Origin: Lysobacterales bacterium UBA5700
GTDB taxonomy: Bacteria; Pseudomonadota; Gammaproteobacteria; Xanthomonadales; Xanthomonadaceae
Assembly (NCBI GenBank): GCA_002420085.1
Contig: DIHI01000010.1
Coordinates: forward strand, 2,097-12,374
DNA length: 10,278 nucleotides
Direction of reading: 5' to 3'
Part shown: positions 1 through 6,729 of the stretch, piece after piece
Layout of the letters: each line of letters starts with the position of its first letter
Numbering within the stretch: the stretch's first letter is position 1
Notes under the pieces: generated by a model
The model's database searches: none
The model's input: the letters and a program-made list of their open reading frames with translations, nothing else
Told to the model about the DNA's origin: nothing
Translations under genes and position numbers: made by a program

Positions 1-21
1 AATCTCGAATCCCAAATCCCG
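1..21. repeat. Three tandem AATCCCG-type heptamers
   Basis: Three consecutive 7-base units are visible: AATCTCG, AATCCCA and AATCCCG. They are followed by a C-rich run up to the argB start. The array begins at the window edge and may extend further left. I recall similar GAATCCC-type heptamer arrays between genes in Xanthomonas relatives, but that is memory and not something shown here. The array occupies the place where a ribosome binding site would be expected, and no purine-rich Shine-Dalgarno sequence is visible in it. Confidence 0.6.
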
Positions 22-28
22 GCCCCCA

Positions 29-1339
29 ATGAACGACCTCCGTCCCACCATCGTCCGGCTGCTGTCCAACATGGCCAGCGCCAAGGAAATCCAGCAGTAC
101 CTCAAGCGTTTCTCGCAGCTCGATGCCGCGCGCTTCGCGGTGGTCAAGGTCGGTGGGGCGATCCTGCGCGACGAGTTGGGCGCCCTGGTGTCGTCGCTGG
201 CCTTCCTGCAACAGGTCGGGCTGACCCCGATCGTGATCCACGGCGCCGGGCCGCAACTCGATGAGGAGATGGCGGCGGCCGGTATCGTCAAGCGCACGGT
301 CGAGGGTCTGCGCTACACCGATGCCGATGGCCTGGCCGTGGTTCGGCGGGTGTTCGCCCAGCAGAATCTGCGCCTGGTCGAGGCGCTTCAGGCCGAGGGT
401 GTGCGGGCGACCTCGGTGCTGTCGGGGGTGTTCGAGTCGGATTTTCTCGGCCGCCGCAAGTATGGTCTGGTCGGCAAGGTGGTGCGGGTCGATACCGCCA
501 GCATCCATGCGGCGATCAAGGTGCGATCGATCCCGGTGATCGCCAGCCTGGGCGAGACCCGCGCGGGTCAGATCCTCAACATCAATGCCGACTGGGCGGC
601 CAATGAGTTGGTCAAGGAACTGCAACCGTACAAGATCGTGTTTCTGACCGGCACGGGTGGTCTGCTCGACGAGCGCGGCAAGGTCATCGATTCGATCAAC
701 CTCAGTACCGAGTACGCCACCCTGATCGGTCAGCCCTGGCTGCATTCGGGCATGCGGGTGAAGATCGAGCAGATCCACGATCTGCTGGTGCGGCTGCCGC
801 CCTCGTCGTCGGTGTCGATCACCCGGCCGGACGAACTGGCCAAGGAACTGTTCACCCATCGCGGTTCCGGCACCCTGGTGCGCTGTGGCGAGAAGATCCG
901 TCGCTTCTCGTCGTGGAAGGCGGTCGATCTCAAGCGCCTGCGTGCGCTGATCGAGTCGAGTTTCGGGCGCCGGCTCAGCCGCGATTATTTCGAGCGGACC
1001 AAGCCCTGTCGAATCTATCTCAGTGAACACTACCGCGCGGCGATCGTGCTGACCCGCGAGGGTGGTCTGACCCACATGGACAAGTTCGCGGTCGGTGAAG
1101 AGGCCCAGGGCGAGGGCCTGGGGCGGGCGATCTGGCAGGTGATGCATGCCGAGAATCCGCAGTTGTTCTGGCGGTCACGGCGCGGTAATCCGATCAACGA
1201 GTTCTACTTCGCCAATGCCGACGGGGCGATGAAGGATGCCCGCTGGACCGTGTTCTGGTACGGCATGGGCGATGACTGGAGCCGCATCCGTGCGGCGGTC
1301 GAACACTGCCGGACGCGGCCGGCGACGCTGAAGGACTGA
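29..1339 (+). CDS. argB: Bifunctional N-acetylglutamate synthase / kinase (NAGS/K)
   Basis: This 436-residue protein should catalyse the first two arginine steps: acetyl transfer from acetyl-CoA to glutamate, then ATP-dependent phosphorylation of N-acetylglutamate, in the cytoplasm. Residues about 35-270 form an amino-acid kinase domain, with a nucleotide-binding K40-V-G-G segment, H71-G-A-G-P and N184-I-N-A-D. Residues about 275-430 form a GNAT domain with an acetyl-CoA loop A359-Q-G-E-G-L-G-R and N387-P-I-N-E-F-Y-F. A stand-alone ArgB kinase is much shorter, about 260-300 residues, so the extra domain is clear. This is the fused type known from Xanthomonas and Maricaulis, related to vertebrate NAGS and reported to be feedback-inhibited by arginine. 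The ATG at 29 has no good Shine-Dalgarno sequence; ATG 71 (Met15) is an alternative start. It is the first complete gene here of an operon that enters from the left. Confidence 0.95.
   Translation: MNDLRPTIVRLLSNMASAKEIQQYLKRFSQLDAARFAVVKVGGAILRDELGALVSSLAFLQQVGLTPIVIHGAGPQLDEEMAAAGIVKRTVEGLRYTDADGLAVVRRVFAQQNLRLVEALQAEGVRATSVLSGVFESDFLGRRKYGLVGKVVRVDTASIHAAIKVRSIPVIASLGETRAGQILNINADWAANELVKELQPYKIVFLTGTGGLLDERGKVIDSINLSTEYATLIGQPWLHSGMRVKIEQIHDLLVRLPPSSSVSITRPDELAKELFTHRGSGTLVRCGEKIRRFSSWKAVDLKRLRALIESSFGRRLSRDYFERTKPCRIYLSEHYRAAIVLTREGGLTHMDKFAVGEEAQGEGLGRAIWQVMHAENPQLFWRSRRGNPINEFYFANADGAMKDARWTVFWYGMGDDWSRIRAAVEHCRTRPATLKD
1331..1335 (+). promoter_or_regulatory. Shine-Dalgarno of the GNAT gene
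   Basis: AAGGA lies inside the last codons of argB, seven bases before the ATG at 1343. It supports that start and shows that the ribosome site is embedded in the upstream gene. Confidence 0.6.
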
Positions 1340-1342
1340 GCG

Positions 1343-1954
1343 ATGAGCGAGTCAGCAACCGCCGATCCCTGGCGTCAGGTTCCGGCCCTGTCGGGTCGGC
1401 ATGTCCGGCTGGAGCCCTTGCAGATGCAGCACGCGGATGAGTTGGGCGCGGCGGCCTGCGATGGTGAACTGTGGCGGCTGTGGGTGACCCGCGTGCCGAC
1501 CCCGGACACGGCGGCCGACTACATCGCCCAGGCGCTGGCCAAGCAGGCGGCAGGCACGGTGCTGCCGTTCCTGGTGCGCGACCGCGACGGTGTCGCGATC
1601 GGCACGACCCGCTACTGCAATCTCGATCCGCTCAATCAGCGCACCGAGATCGGCTTCACCTGGTATGCCGCGCGGGCGCAGCGCACTCCGGTCAACACCG
1701 AGGCCAAGCGGCTGCTGCTCGGTCATGCGTTCGAGGTGATGGGCTGTGTCGCGGTGGAACTGCGTTCGCACCGTCTGAACGAGCGGTCGCGCCGGGCGAT
1801 CGAGCGGCTCGGTGCCCGCCTGGACGGCATCCTGCGCAACCACATGCGGATGCCGGACGGCACCCTGCGCGATACGGCGGTGTATTCGATCATCGAATCG
1901 GAGTGGCCGACGGTGCGCGCCCATCTCGATTTCCTGCTGGGGCAGACGGCATGA
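1343..1954 (+). CDS. RimJ/RimL-like GNAT N-acetyltransferase in the arginine operon
   Basis: This 203-residue single-domain GNAT protein presumably transfers an acetyl group from acetyl-CoA to an amine; its substrate is unknown. The N-terminal GRHVRLEPL (18-26) and the C-terminal N146-x-x-S followed by [11 protein letters not shown] (152-162) are typical of the RimJ/RimL branch. Near the usual acetyl-CoA loop it has R114-T-P-V-N-T-E-A-K instead of the classic Q/RxxGxG. This fits a subgroup I recall having a TxVNTEAK segment, so the protein need not be inactive. It starts 3 bases after argB stops, and its TGA overlaps the argC ATG, so it is a true operon member. It is separate from the GNAT domain fused to ArgB and too divergent to be a simple copy of it. 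A role in arginine metabolism is inferred from position only. Confidence 0.85.
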   Translation: MSESATADPWRQVPALSGRHVRLEPLQMQHADELGAAACDGELWRLWVTRVPTPDTAADYIAQALAKQAAGTVLPFLVRDRDGVAIGTTRYCNLDPLNQRTEIGFTWYAARAQRTPVNTEAKRLLLGHAFEVMGCVAVELRSHRLNERSRRAIERLGARLDGILRNHMRMPDGTLRDTAVYSIIESEWPTVRAHLDFLLGQTA

Positions 1955-2907
1955 GTCCAATCTTCACCCTGGGTCTGATCGGGGCACGCGGCCACGTCGG
2001 TGCCGAACTGATCCGCCTGCTGGCCGACCACCCGAATTTCCGACTGGCCTTCGTGTCCTCGCGGGAATGGCAGGGCGAACCGGTTGGTGCGCGCTACCCG
2101 GTCTTCGACGGCGATCTGCGGTTCGAGGATCTCGACGCCGAGGCGGTCGCAGCCCGGCCGGTCGATGCCCTGGTGCTGGCGCTGCCGAATGGCAAGGCCG
2201 GGGCATTCGTGGCGGCGATCGATGCCGCCGGCGACGATCCGGTGATCGTCGATCTGTCGGCCGATTACCGGTTCGACCCGGCCTGGTACTACGGTCTGCC
2301 CGAGTTGACCCGCGCGCGGGCGGACGGTCGGCGGCGGATCGCCAATCCCGGCTGCTATGCCACCGCCATGCAGTTGGCGCTGGCGCCGCTGTGTGATCGG
2401 CTGGCCGGACCGGCCCAGTGCTTCGGGGTGTCCGGCTACTCGGGCGCGGGCACCAGCCCGTCCGAGCGCAATGATCCGGACCGGCTGCGCGACAACCTGA
2501 TGCCGTATTCACTGACCGGGCACATCCACGAACGCGAGGTCAGCCAGGCACTCGCCCATCCGGTCGAGTTCATGCCGCACGTCGCACCGCATTTTCGCGG
2601 GCTGACCATCACCGCCAACCTGCATCTGACGCAGCCGTTGACGCTGGCCGAGGTGCGGGCGATCTATCGCGCGCGCTATGCCGATGAGCCGCTGGTGCGG
2701 GTGCTGGAATCGCCGCCCTGGGTATCGGCGATCGCCGGTCGCCACGCAGTCGAGATCGGCGGTTTCTCGCTGACCGCCGATGGCCGGCGACTGGTGCTGG
2801 CGGCCACGCTCGACAATCTGCTCAAGGGCGCGGCCACCCAGGCCGTGCAGAATCTCAATCGGGCGTTCGGCCTGCCCGAGTTGACCGCGATCGAGGTGGC
2901 GGCATGA
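1951..2907 (+). CDS. argC: N-acetyl-gamma-glutamyl-phosphate reductase
   Basis: This 318-residue enzyme reduces N-acetylglutamyl phosphate with NADPH to N-acetylglutamate 5-semialdehyde, the third arginine step. The N-terminal Rossmann fold shows G8-x-x-G11-x-x-G14-x-x-G17. The catalytic cysteine is C135 in N-P-G-C-Y-A-T. S-G-Y-S-G-A-G follows, and H210-V-A-P-H-F-R carries the likely active-site histidine. Length and motifs match the family with nothing missing. The same frame is open from 1471, but the family N-terminus ([11 protein letters not shown]) begins at ATG 1951, which forms an ATGA overlap with the stop of the preceding GNAT gene. The 3' end overlaps argH in the same way. Confidence 0.96.
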   Translation: MSPIFTLGLIGARGHVGAELIRLLADHPNFRLAFVSSREWQGEPVGARYPVFDGDLRFEDLDAEAVAARPVDALVLALPNGKAGAFVAAIDAAGDDPVIVDLSADYRFDPAWYYGLPELTRARADGRRRIANPGCYATAMQLALAPLCDRLAGPAQCFGVSGYSGAGTSPSERNDPDRLRDNLMPYSLTGHIHEREVSQALAHPVEFMPHVAPHFRGLTITANLHLTQPLTLAEVRAIYRARYADEPLVRVLESPPWVSAIAGRHAVEIGGFSLTADGRRLVLAATLDNLLKGAATQAVQNLNRAFGLPELTAIEVAA

Positions 2908-4196
2908 GTGGACTGTTGTGGCAGAAACCGGGGGTCAAGGTGGATCAGCGCATCCAGACCTTCCTGGCGGGCGAGGATGTCGTGCTCGATCGCGAACTGC
3001 TGCCGTTCGACATCCAGGCCAGCATCGTCCATGCCGAGGCGCTGGCGCGGATCGGCATGCTCGATGGCGACGAGGTCGCCGCCCTGGTCCGGGAGTTGCG
3101 GACCCTGGCCGAGGAGGTCGAAGCGGGTCGGTTCGTCCTCGATGCCCGCTTCGAGGACGGCCATTCGGCGATCGAGGCACGATTGATCGAGCGCCTTGGC
3201 GATGTCGGCAAGAAGATCCATGCCGGTCGCAGCCGCAACGATCAGGTGCTGGTGGCCAGTCGCCTGTGGCTGAAGGATCGCCTGCTGCGCCTGGTCGCGG
3301 TCTGTCGGGAATGCGCCGAGGTGGCCCTGGCCCGCGCCGAGGCCGAGGCCGGCGTGGTGATGCCCGGCTACACCCATCTGCAACGGGCCGTGGTGTCGTC
3401 GGCTGGCATGTGGTGGGCAGCCTGGGCGGAAGCCTTCATCGACGATGGCCGCCGTGCCGGAGACACCCGTGATTGGTTGGACGCCAATCCGCTCGGCAGT
3501 GCCGCCGGTTATGGCGTCAATCTGCCACTCGATCGCGATTACAGCACGCATGCGCTCGGCTTCGCGCGGATGCAGGTGGCTGCGACCTATGCCCAACTCT
3601 CGCGCGGCAAGTACGAGTTGGCGGCACTGGAAGCCCTGGCCTCGGCGCTGTCGGACCTGCGCCGGCTGGCCTGGGATCTGTCGCTGTACGCCAGTGCCGA
3701 GTTCGGCTTCGTGCAACTGCCGGCCGAGTACAGCACCGGCAGTTCATTGATGCCGAACAAGCGCAATCCGGACGTGATCGAGCTGATGCGGGCCAGCTAT
3801 GCCAAGGTCGCAGCGGCGCGCTGCGAAATCGAGTCCCTGCTGTCCCTGCCATCCGGCTATCACCGGGATCTGCAATTCTCGAAGGGGCCGTTGCTGCGCG
3901 GCTTCGGGCAGGGCCTGGCGGCGCTCGAACTGCTGCCCGACCTGATGCGCAACCTGGAGTGGAATCCGGTGCGTCTGCGGGCGGCCCTGGAGCCTTCGAT
4001 GCAGGCCACCGACCGCGCGCTCGATCTGGCCCGCGCCGGGCTGCCGTTCCGCGAAGCCTACCAGCGGGCGGCCGATCCGGCCGAATGGCTCGGCAGCGAC
4101 CCCGATGCCAGCCTGGCTGCACGGGTATCGCCCGGCAGCGGTGTCGCGCTCGGTCTGGATCGCCTGCGACAGCGCCTGGCGGACGTGCGGTCATGA
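2904..4196 (+). CDS. argH: Argininosuccinate lyase
   Basis: This 430-residue enzyme splits argininosuccinate into arginine and fumarate, the last arginine step. It is a member of the fumarase/aspartase superfamily and is expected to be a cytosolic homotetramer. Motifs seen in order are H106-A-G-R-S-R-N-D-Q-V, where substrate binds; P154-G-Y-T-H158-L-Q, with the catalytic-region histidine; and the superfamily signature G279[10 protein letters not shown], a mobile loop bearing the catalytic serine. It is a little shorter than the E. coli enzyme but keeps all signature regions. Its start overlaps the argC stop by ATGA, and its stop overlaps the proB ATG likewise. The other genes between ArgC and ArgH in the pathway are not in this window. 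Confidence 0.96.
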   Translation: MSGLLWQKPGVKVDQRIQTFLAGEDVVLDRELLPFDIQASIVHAEALARIGMLDGDEVAALVRELRTLAEEVEAGRFVLDARFEDGHSAIEARLIERLGDVGKKIHAGRSRNDQVLVASRLWLKDRLLRLVAVCRECAEVALARAEAEAGVVMPGYTHLQRAVVSSAGMWWAAWAEAFIDDGRRAGDTRDWLDANPLGSAAGYGVNLPLDRDYSTHALGFARMQVAATYAQLSRGKYELAALEALASALSDLRRLAWDLSLYASAEFGFVQLPAEYSTGSSLMPNKRNPDVIELMRASYAKVAAARCEIESLLSLPSGYHRDLQFSKGPLLRGFGQGLAALELLPDLMRNLEWNPVRLRAALEPSMQATDRALDLARAGLPFREAYQRAADPAEWLGSDPDASLAARVSPGSGVALGLDRLRQRLADVRS

Positions 4197-5416
4197 CCGG
4201 AGTCGGAGAGCAATCTGCGCGACCGGCGCCGCAGGCCGGCCAGACGACCGCCTTCCCGGAGCAGCCGCTGCCGCTCTGGCGGCGCGCGGTGTTGAAGATC
4301 GGCTCCAGCCTGCTGACCGGTGAGGATGGTCGGCTCAGTGACCATTTCGCTTCAGCCCTGGCGCGTCTGGTGGTTGCCAGCCGCGATCAGGGCCGGGAAG
4401 TGGTGATCGTTTCGTCCGGCGCGGTCGCAGCCGGGCGCGGCCTGCTCCAGGGCGGCGAGGGTGGTCTGATCCAGCGCCAGGCACTGGCCGCGCTCGGCCA
4501 GGCGCCGATGATCGGGCTGTGGCAGCGGCTGCTGCCGATGCCGGTCGCCCAGGTGTTGCTCAGTCATGATGATCTGCGCAATCGTCGGCGCTACCTCAAT
4601 GCCCGCGCCACTCTGCGCGAACTGTTGCGCCTGCGCGCGCTGCCAGTGATCAACGAGAACGACACGGTGGCGGTCGACGAATTGAAGCTCGGCGACAATG
4701 ACAACCTCGCGGCCGTGGTCGCGGCCCTGGTCGATGCCGATCTGCTGTTGATCGCCACTGATGTCGCCGGCCTGTACAGCGGCCATCCCGAGCGCGATCC
4801 GAGCGCGCGACCGGTGCCGACCGTTGCGGCGGTCACGCCGGAGATCATGGCCCTGGCAGCACCCGAAGCGGGTCGGCTCGGTACCGGTGGCATGCGTACC
4901 AAGCTGGAGGCCGCCAGCAAGGCGGCGGCGGCTGGTATCGCGACTGCCTTGTTTTCCGGCCGCGATCCGGTGACGGTCGCCGCGCTCGAACAGGGCCGGC
5001 TGCGCGGCACCCTGATCCCGGTTCATGGCGATCGTCTGCTGGCGCGAAAACTCTGGCTGCGTCACGCCCCGGCCGGCACCGGTGTCGTGCGGGTCGATGC
5101 CGGCGCGGAAACCGCGATGCGGCTGCGTGGGGCCTCCCTGCTGCCGGGTGGCATCGTCAGCGTGCAGGGCGAATTCAGTCGTGGTGATCTGGTCGATGTC
5201 CTGCCGATGGAGGGTGCCGATGGCAGAGCCACCGTATTGGCACGGGGCCTGGTGCAATATGGTGCCGCCGACCTGCGGCGAATCGTCGGACGGCACAGCA
5301 GCGAGATCGAGTCGGTGCTCGGATTTCGCTATGGCGAGGCGGTGATCCACCGCGATGATCTGGTGCTGCTGGGGCAGGCGAGCGCTGCCCCGATCGCGGG
5401 CGAGGACGGTCGATGA
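4193..5416 (+). CDS. proB: Glutamate 5-kinase with PUA domain
   Basis: This 407-residue enzyme phosphorylates glutamate to glutamyl-5-phosphate, the first step of proline synthesis. Residues about 30-265 are an amino-acid kinase domain: V33-L-K-I-G-S-S at the nucleotide site, N154-E-N-D, G167-D-N-D-N and G230-T-G-G-M-R-T-K. Residues about 295-375 form a PUA domain as in E. coli ProB. Proline feedback inhibition is known for the family. The frame is open from 3473, but family similarity begins only near residue 29. I chose ATG 4193 because it forms ATGA with the argH stop and I saw no better start before the conserved core. This leaves an N-terminal extension of about 28 residues, rich in Gln, Pro and Ala, that has no recognised function. 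A short Ala/Gly-rich tail ends the protein. Confidence 0.94.
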   Translation: MTGVGEQSARPAPQAGQTTAFPEQPLPLWRRAVLKIGSSLLTGEDGRLSDHFASALARLVVASRDQGREVVIVSSGAVAAGRGLLQGGEGGLIQRQALAALGQAPMIGLWQRLLPMPVAQVLLSHDDLRNRRRYLNARATLRELLRLRALPVINENDTVAVDELKLGDNDNLAAVVAALVDADLLLIATDVAGLYSGHPERDPSARPVPTVAAVTPEIMALAAPEAGRLGTGGMRTKLEAASKAAAAGIATALFSGRDPVTVAALEQGRLRGTLIPVHGDRLLARKLWLRHAPAGTGVVRVDAGAETAMRLRGASLLPGGIVSVQGEFSRGDLVDVLPMEGADGRATVLARGLVQYGAADLRRIVGRHSSEIESVLGFRYGEAVIHRDDLVLLGQASAAPIAGEDGR

Positions 5417-6678
5417 CAGGCTATGTGCGGACACTGGCGGAGCGGGCGCGCGCAGCCGGCCCGGCGATCGCCGAACTGGATGATCGCGGTCGGCGGGTGC
5501 TGATCGAGACCATGGCCGATGCCCTGATGGCGGCCGAGGCCGAAATCCTGGCCGCCAATGCCGAGGATCTCGGGCGCGCCGAAGCGGCCGGCATCGGTGC
5601 CGCCCTGCGCGACCGTCTGCGCCTGGACGGCAGCCGACTGGCTGCCGTGGTCGCCGGCCTGCGGGAAATCGCCGTTCTGCCCGATCCGGTCGGGGCGGTC
5701 AGCCATCGCGAGCGGCGGCCGAACGGCCTGATGATCGAACGGGTGCGGATTCCGCTCGGTCTGATCGCGATGATCTACGAGGCTCGCCCGAATGTCACGG
5801 CAGAGGCCGCCGCACTGTGTCTGCGTGCCGGCAATACCGTGCTGCTGCGCGGAGGATCGGAGGCACGCGCCAGCAATGTCGCGATCGCCGCAGCCCTGCA
5901 CCAGGCGCTGGCTGCATTGGCGCTGCCCGAAGCGGCGGTTGCCCTGGTCGCCGATCCCGCCCGCGAGCATGTCCTGGAATTGCTCGGCCTGACCGATCTG
6001 ATCGATCTGGCGATCCCGCGCGGCGGCGAGAGCCTGATCCGATTTGTGGCCGACCATGCTCGGGTTCCGGTCATCAAGCACTATCGCGGCGTCTGTCATC
6101 TGTATGTCGATCGCGCAGCCGACCTGGCCCTGGCGCAACGTCTGGCGATCGACGGCAAGGTGTCCCGGCCCGGCGTCTGCAATGCCCTGGAAACCCTGCT
6201 GGTCCATGCCGAGATCGCCGACCGCTTCCTGCCGACCGCCCTGGCCGATCTGGCCGCACGCGGGGTCGAGATTCGTGGCTGTCCACAGACCTGCGCACAG
6301 TGGCCGGATGCACTGCCGGCACAGGCCGATGATTTCGGCTGCGAATTCCTGGCGCCGATCCTGGCGGTACGGGTGGTGGCCTCATTGGCCGAGGCGATCG
6401 AGCACATCCGCCGCCACGGGTCCGATCATACCGAGGCGATCGCCAGCGGTGATCCCGAAGCGGTTGCTGCCTTCGTCGCTGCGATCCGCAGTTCGGCGGT
6501 GATGGTCAATGCCTCGACCCGATTCAACGACGGCGGGGAACTGGGCCTGGGCGCTGAAATCGGCATCTCGACCACCCGTCTGCACGCCTACGGCCCGATG
6601 GGCCTGGACGCACTGACCATCGAGCGCTGGCTGGTACGCGGCGAGGGCCAGATCCGCCATCCCGATCTTCAGCGCTGA
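5413..6678 (+). CDS. proA: Glutamate-5-semialdehyde dehydrogenase (gamma-glutamyl phosphate reductase)
   Basis: This 421-residue cytosolic enzyme reduces glutamyl-5-phosphate with NADPH to glutamate semialdehyde, which cyclises towards proline. It belongs to the aldehyde dehydrogenase superfamily. Visible motifs are Y122-E-A-R-P-N-V-T, the cofactor-region G140[10 protein letters not shown], the catalytic C256 in [10 protein letters not shown], and the C-terminal ProA signature starting at N366 ([17 protein letters not shown]). Length matches the family. Its ATG overlaps the proB stop (ATGA), which suits channelling of the labile glutamyl phosphate between ProB and ProA. It is the last gene of the operon. 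Confidence 0.96.
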   Translation: MTGYVRTLAERARAAGPAIAELDDRGRRVLIETMADALMAAEAEILAANAEDLGRAEAAGIGAALRDRLRLDGSRLAAVVAGLREIAVLPDPVGAVSHRERRPNGLMIERVRIPLGLIAMIYEARPNVTAEAAALCLRAGNTVLLRGGSEARASNVAIAAALHQALAALALPEAAVALVADPAREHVLELLGLTDLIDLAIPRGGESLIRFVADHARVPVIKHYRGVCHLYVDRAADLALAQRLAIDGKVSRPGVCNALETLLVHAEIADRFLPTALADLAARGVEIRGCPQTCAQWPDALPAQADDFGCEFLAPILAVRVVASLAEAIEHIRRHGSDHTEAIASGDPEAVAAFVAAIRSSAVMVNASTRFNDGGELGLGAEIGISTTRLHAYGPMGLDALTIERWLVRGEGQIRHPDLQR

Positions 6679-6691
6679 ATCCGTTCGTCTG

Positions 6692-6711
6692 GCGGGCGCA
6701 TGCACGCCCGC
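6692..6711. terminator. Possible shared terminator hairpin between convergent genes
   Basis: GCGGGCG and CGCCCGC form a perfect 7-bp stem around the six-base loop CATGCA. It lies 13 bases after the proA stop and 18 bases beyond the end of the convergent glycosyltransferase gene. There is no T-run on either strand, so it is not a textbook intrinsic terminator. It could still pause polymerase or protect 3' ends. The rest of the 51-base spacer shows nothing else. Confidence 0.4.
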
Positions 6712-6729
6712 TGCCGTGGCCGCAGGCGA

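Noticed and set aside
2676..3716. Minus-strand open frame of 346 codons across argC and argH
   Set aside because: It spans the junction of two certain genes on the other strand, and its composition is that of a reverse-complement shadow.
2728..6443. Four GCGATCGC palindromes (2728, 5464, 5881, 6436), resembling the cyanobacterial HIP1 element
   Set aside because: At least some read as the codon run GCG ATC GCC (Ala-Ile-Ala) in genes rich in GATC-containing codons. Codon preference explains them better than a dedicated repeat element.
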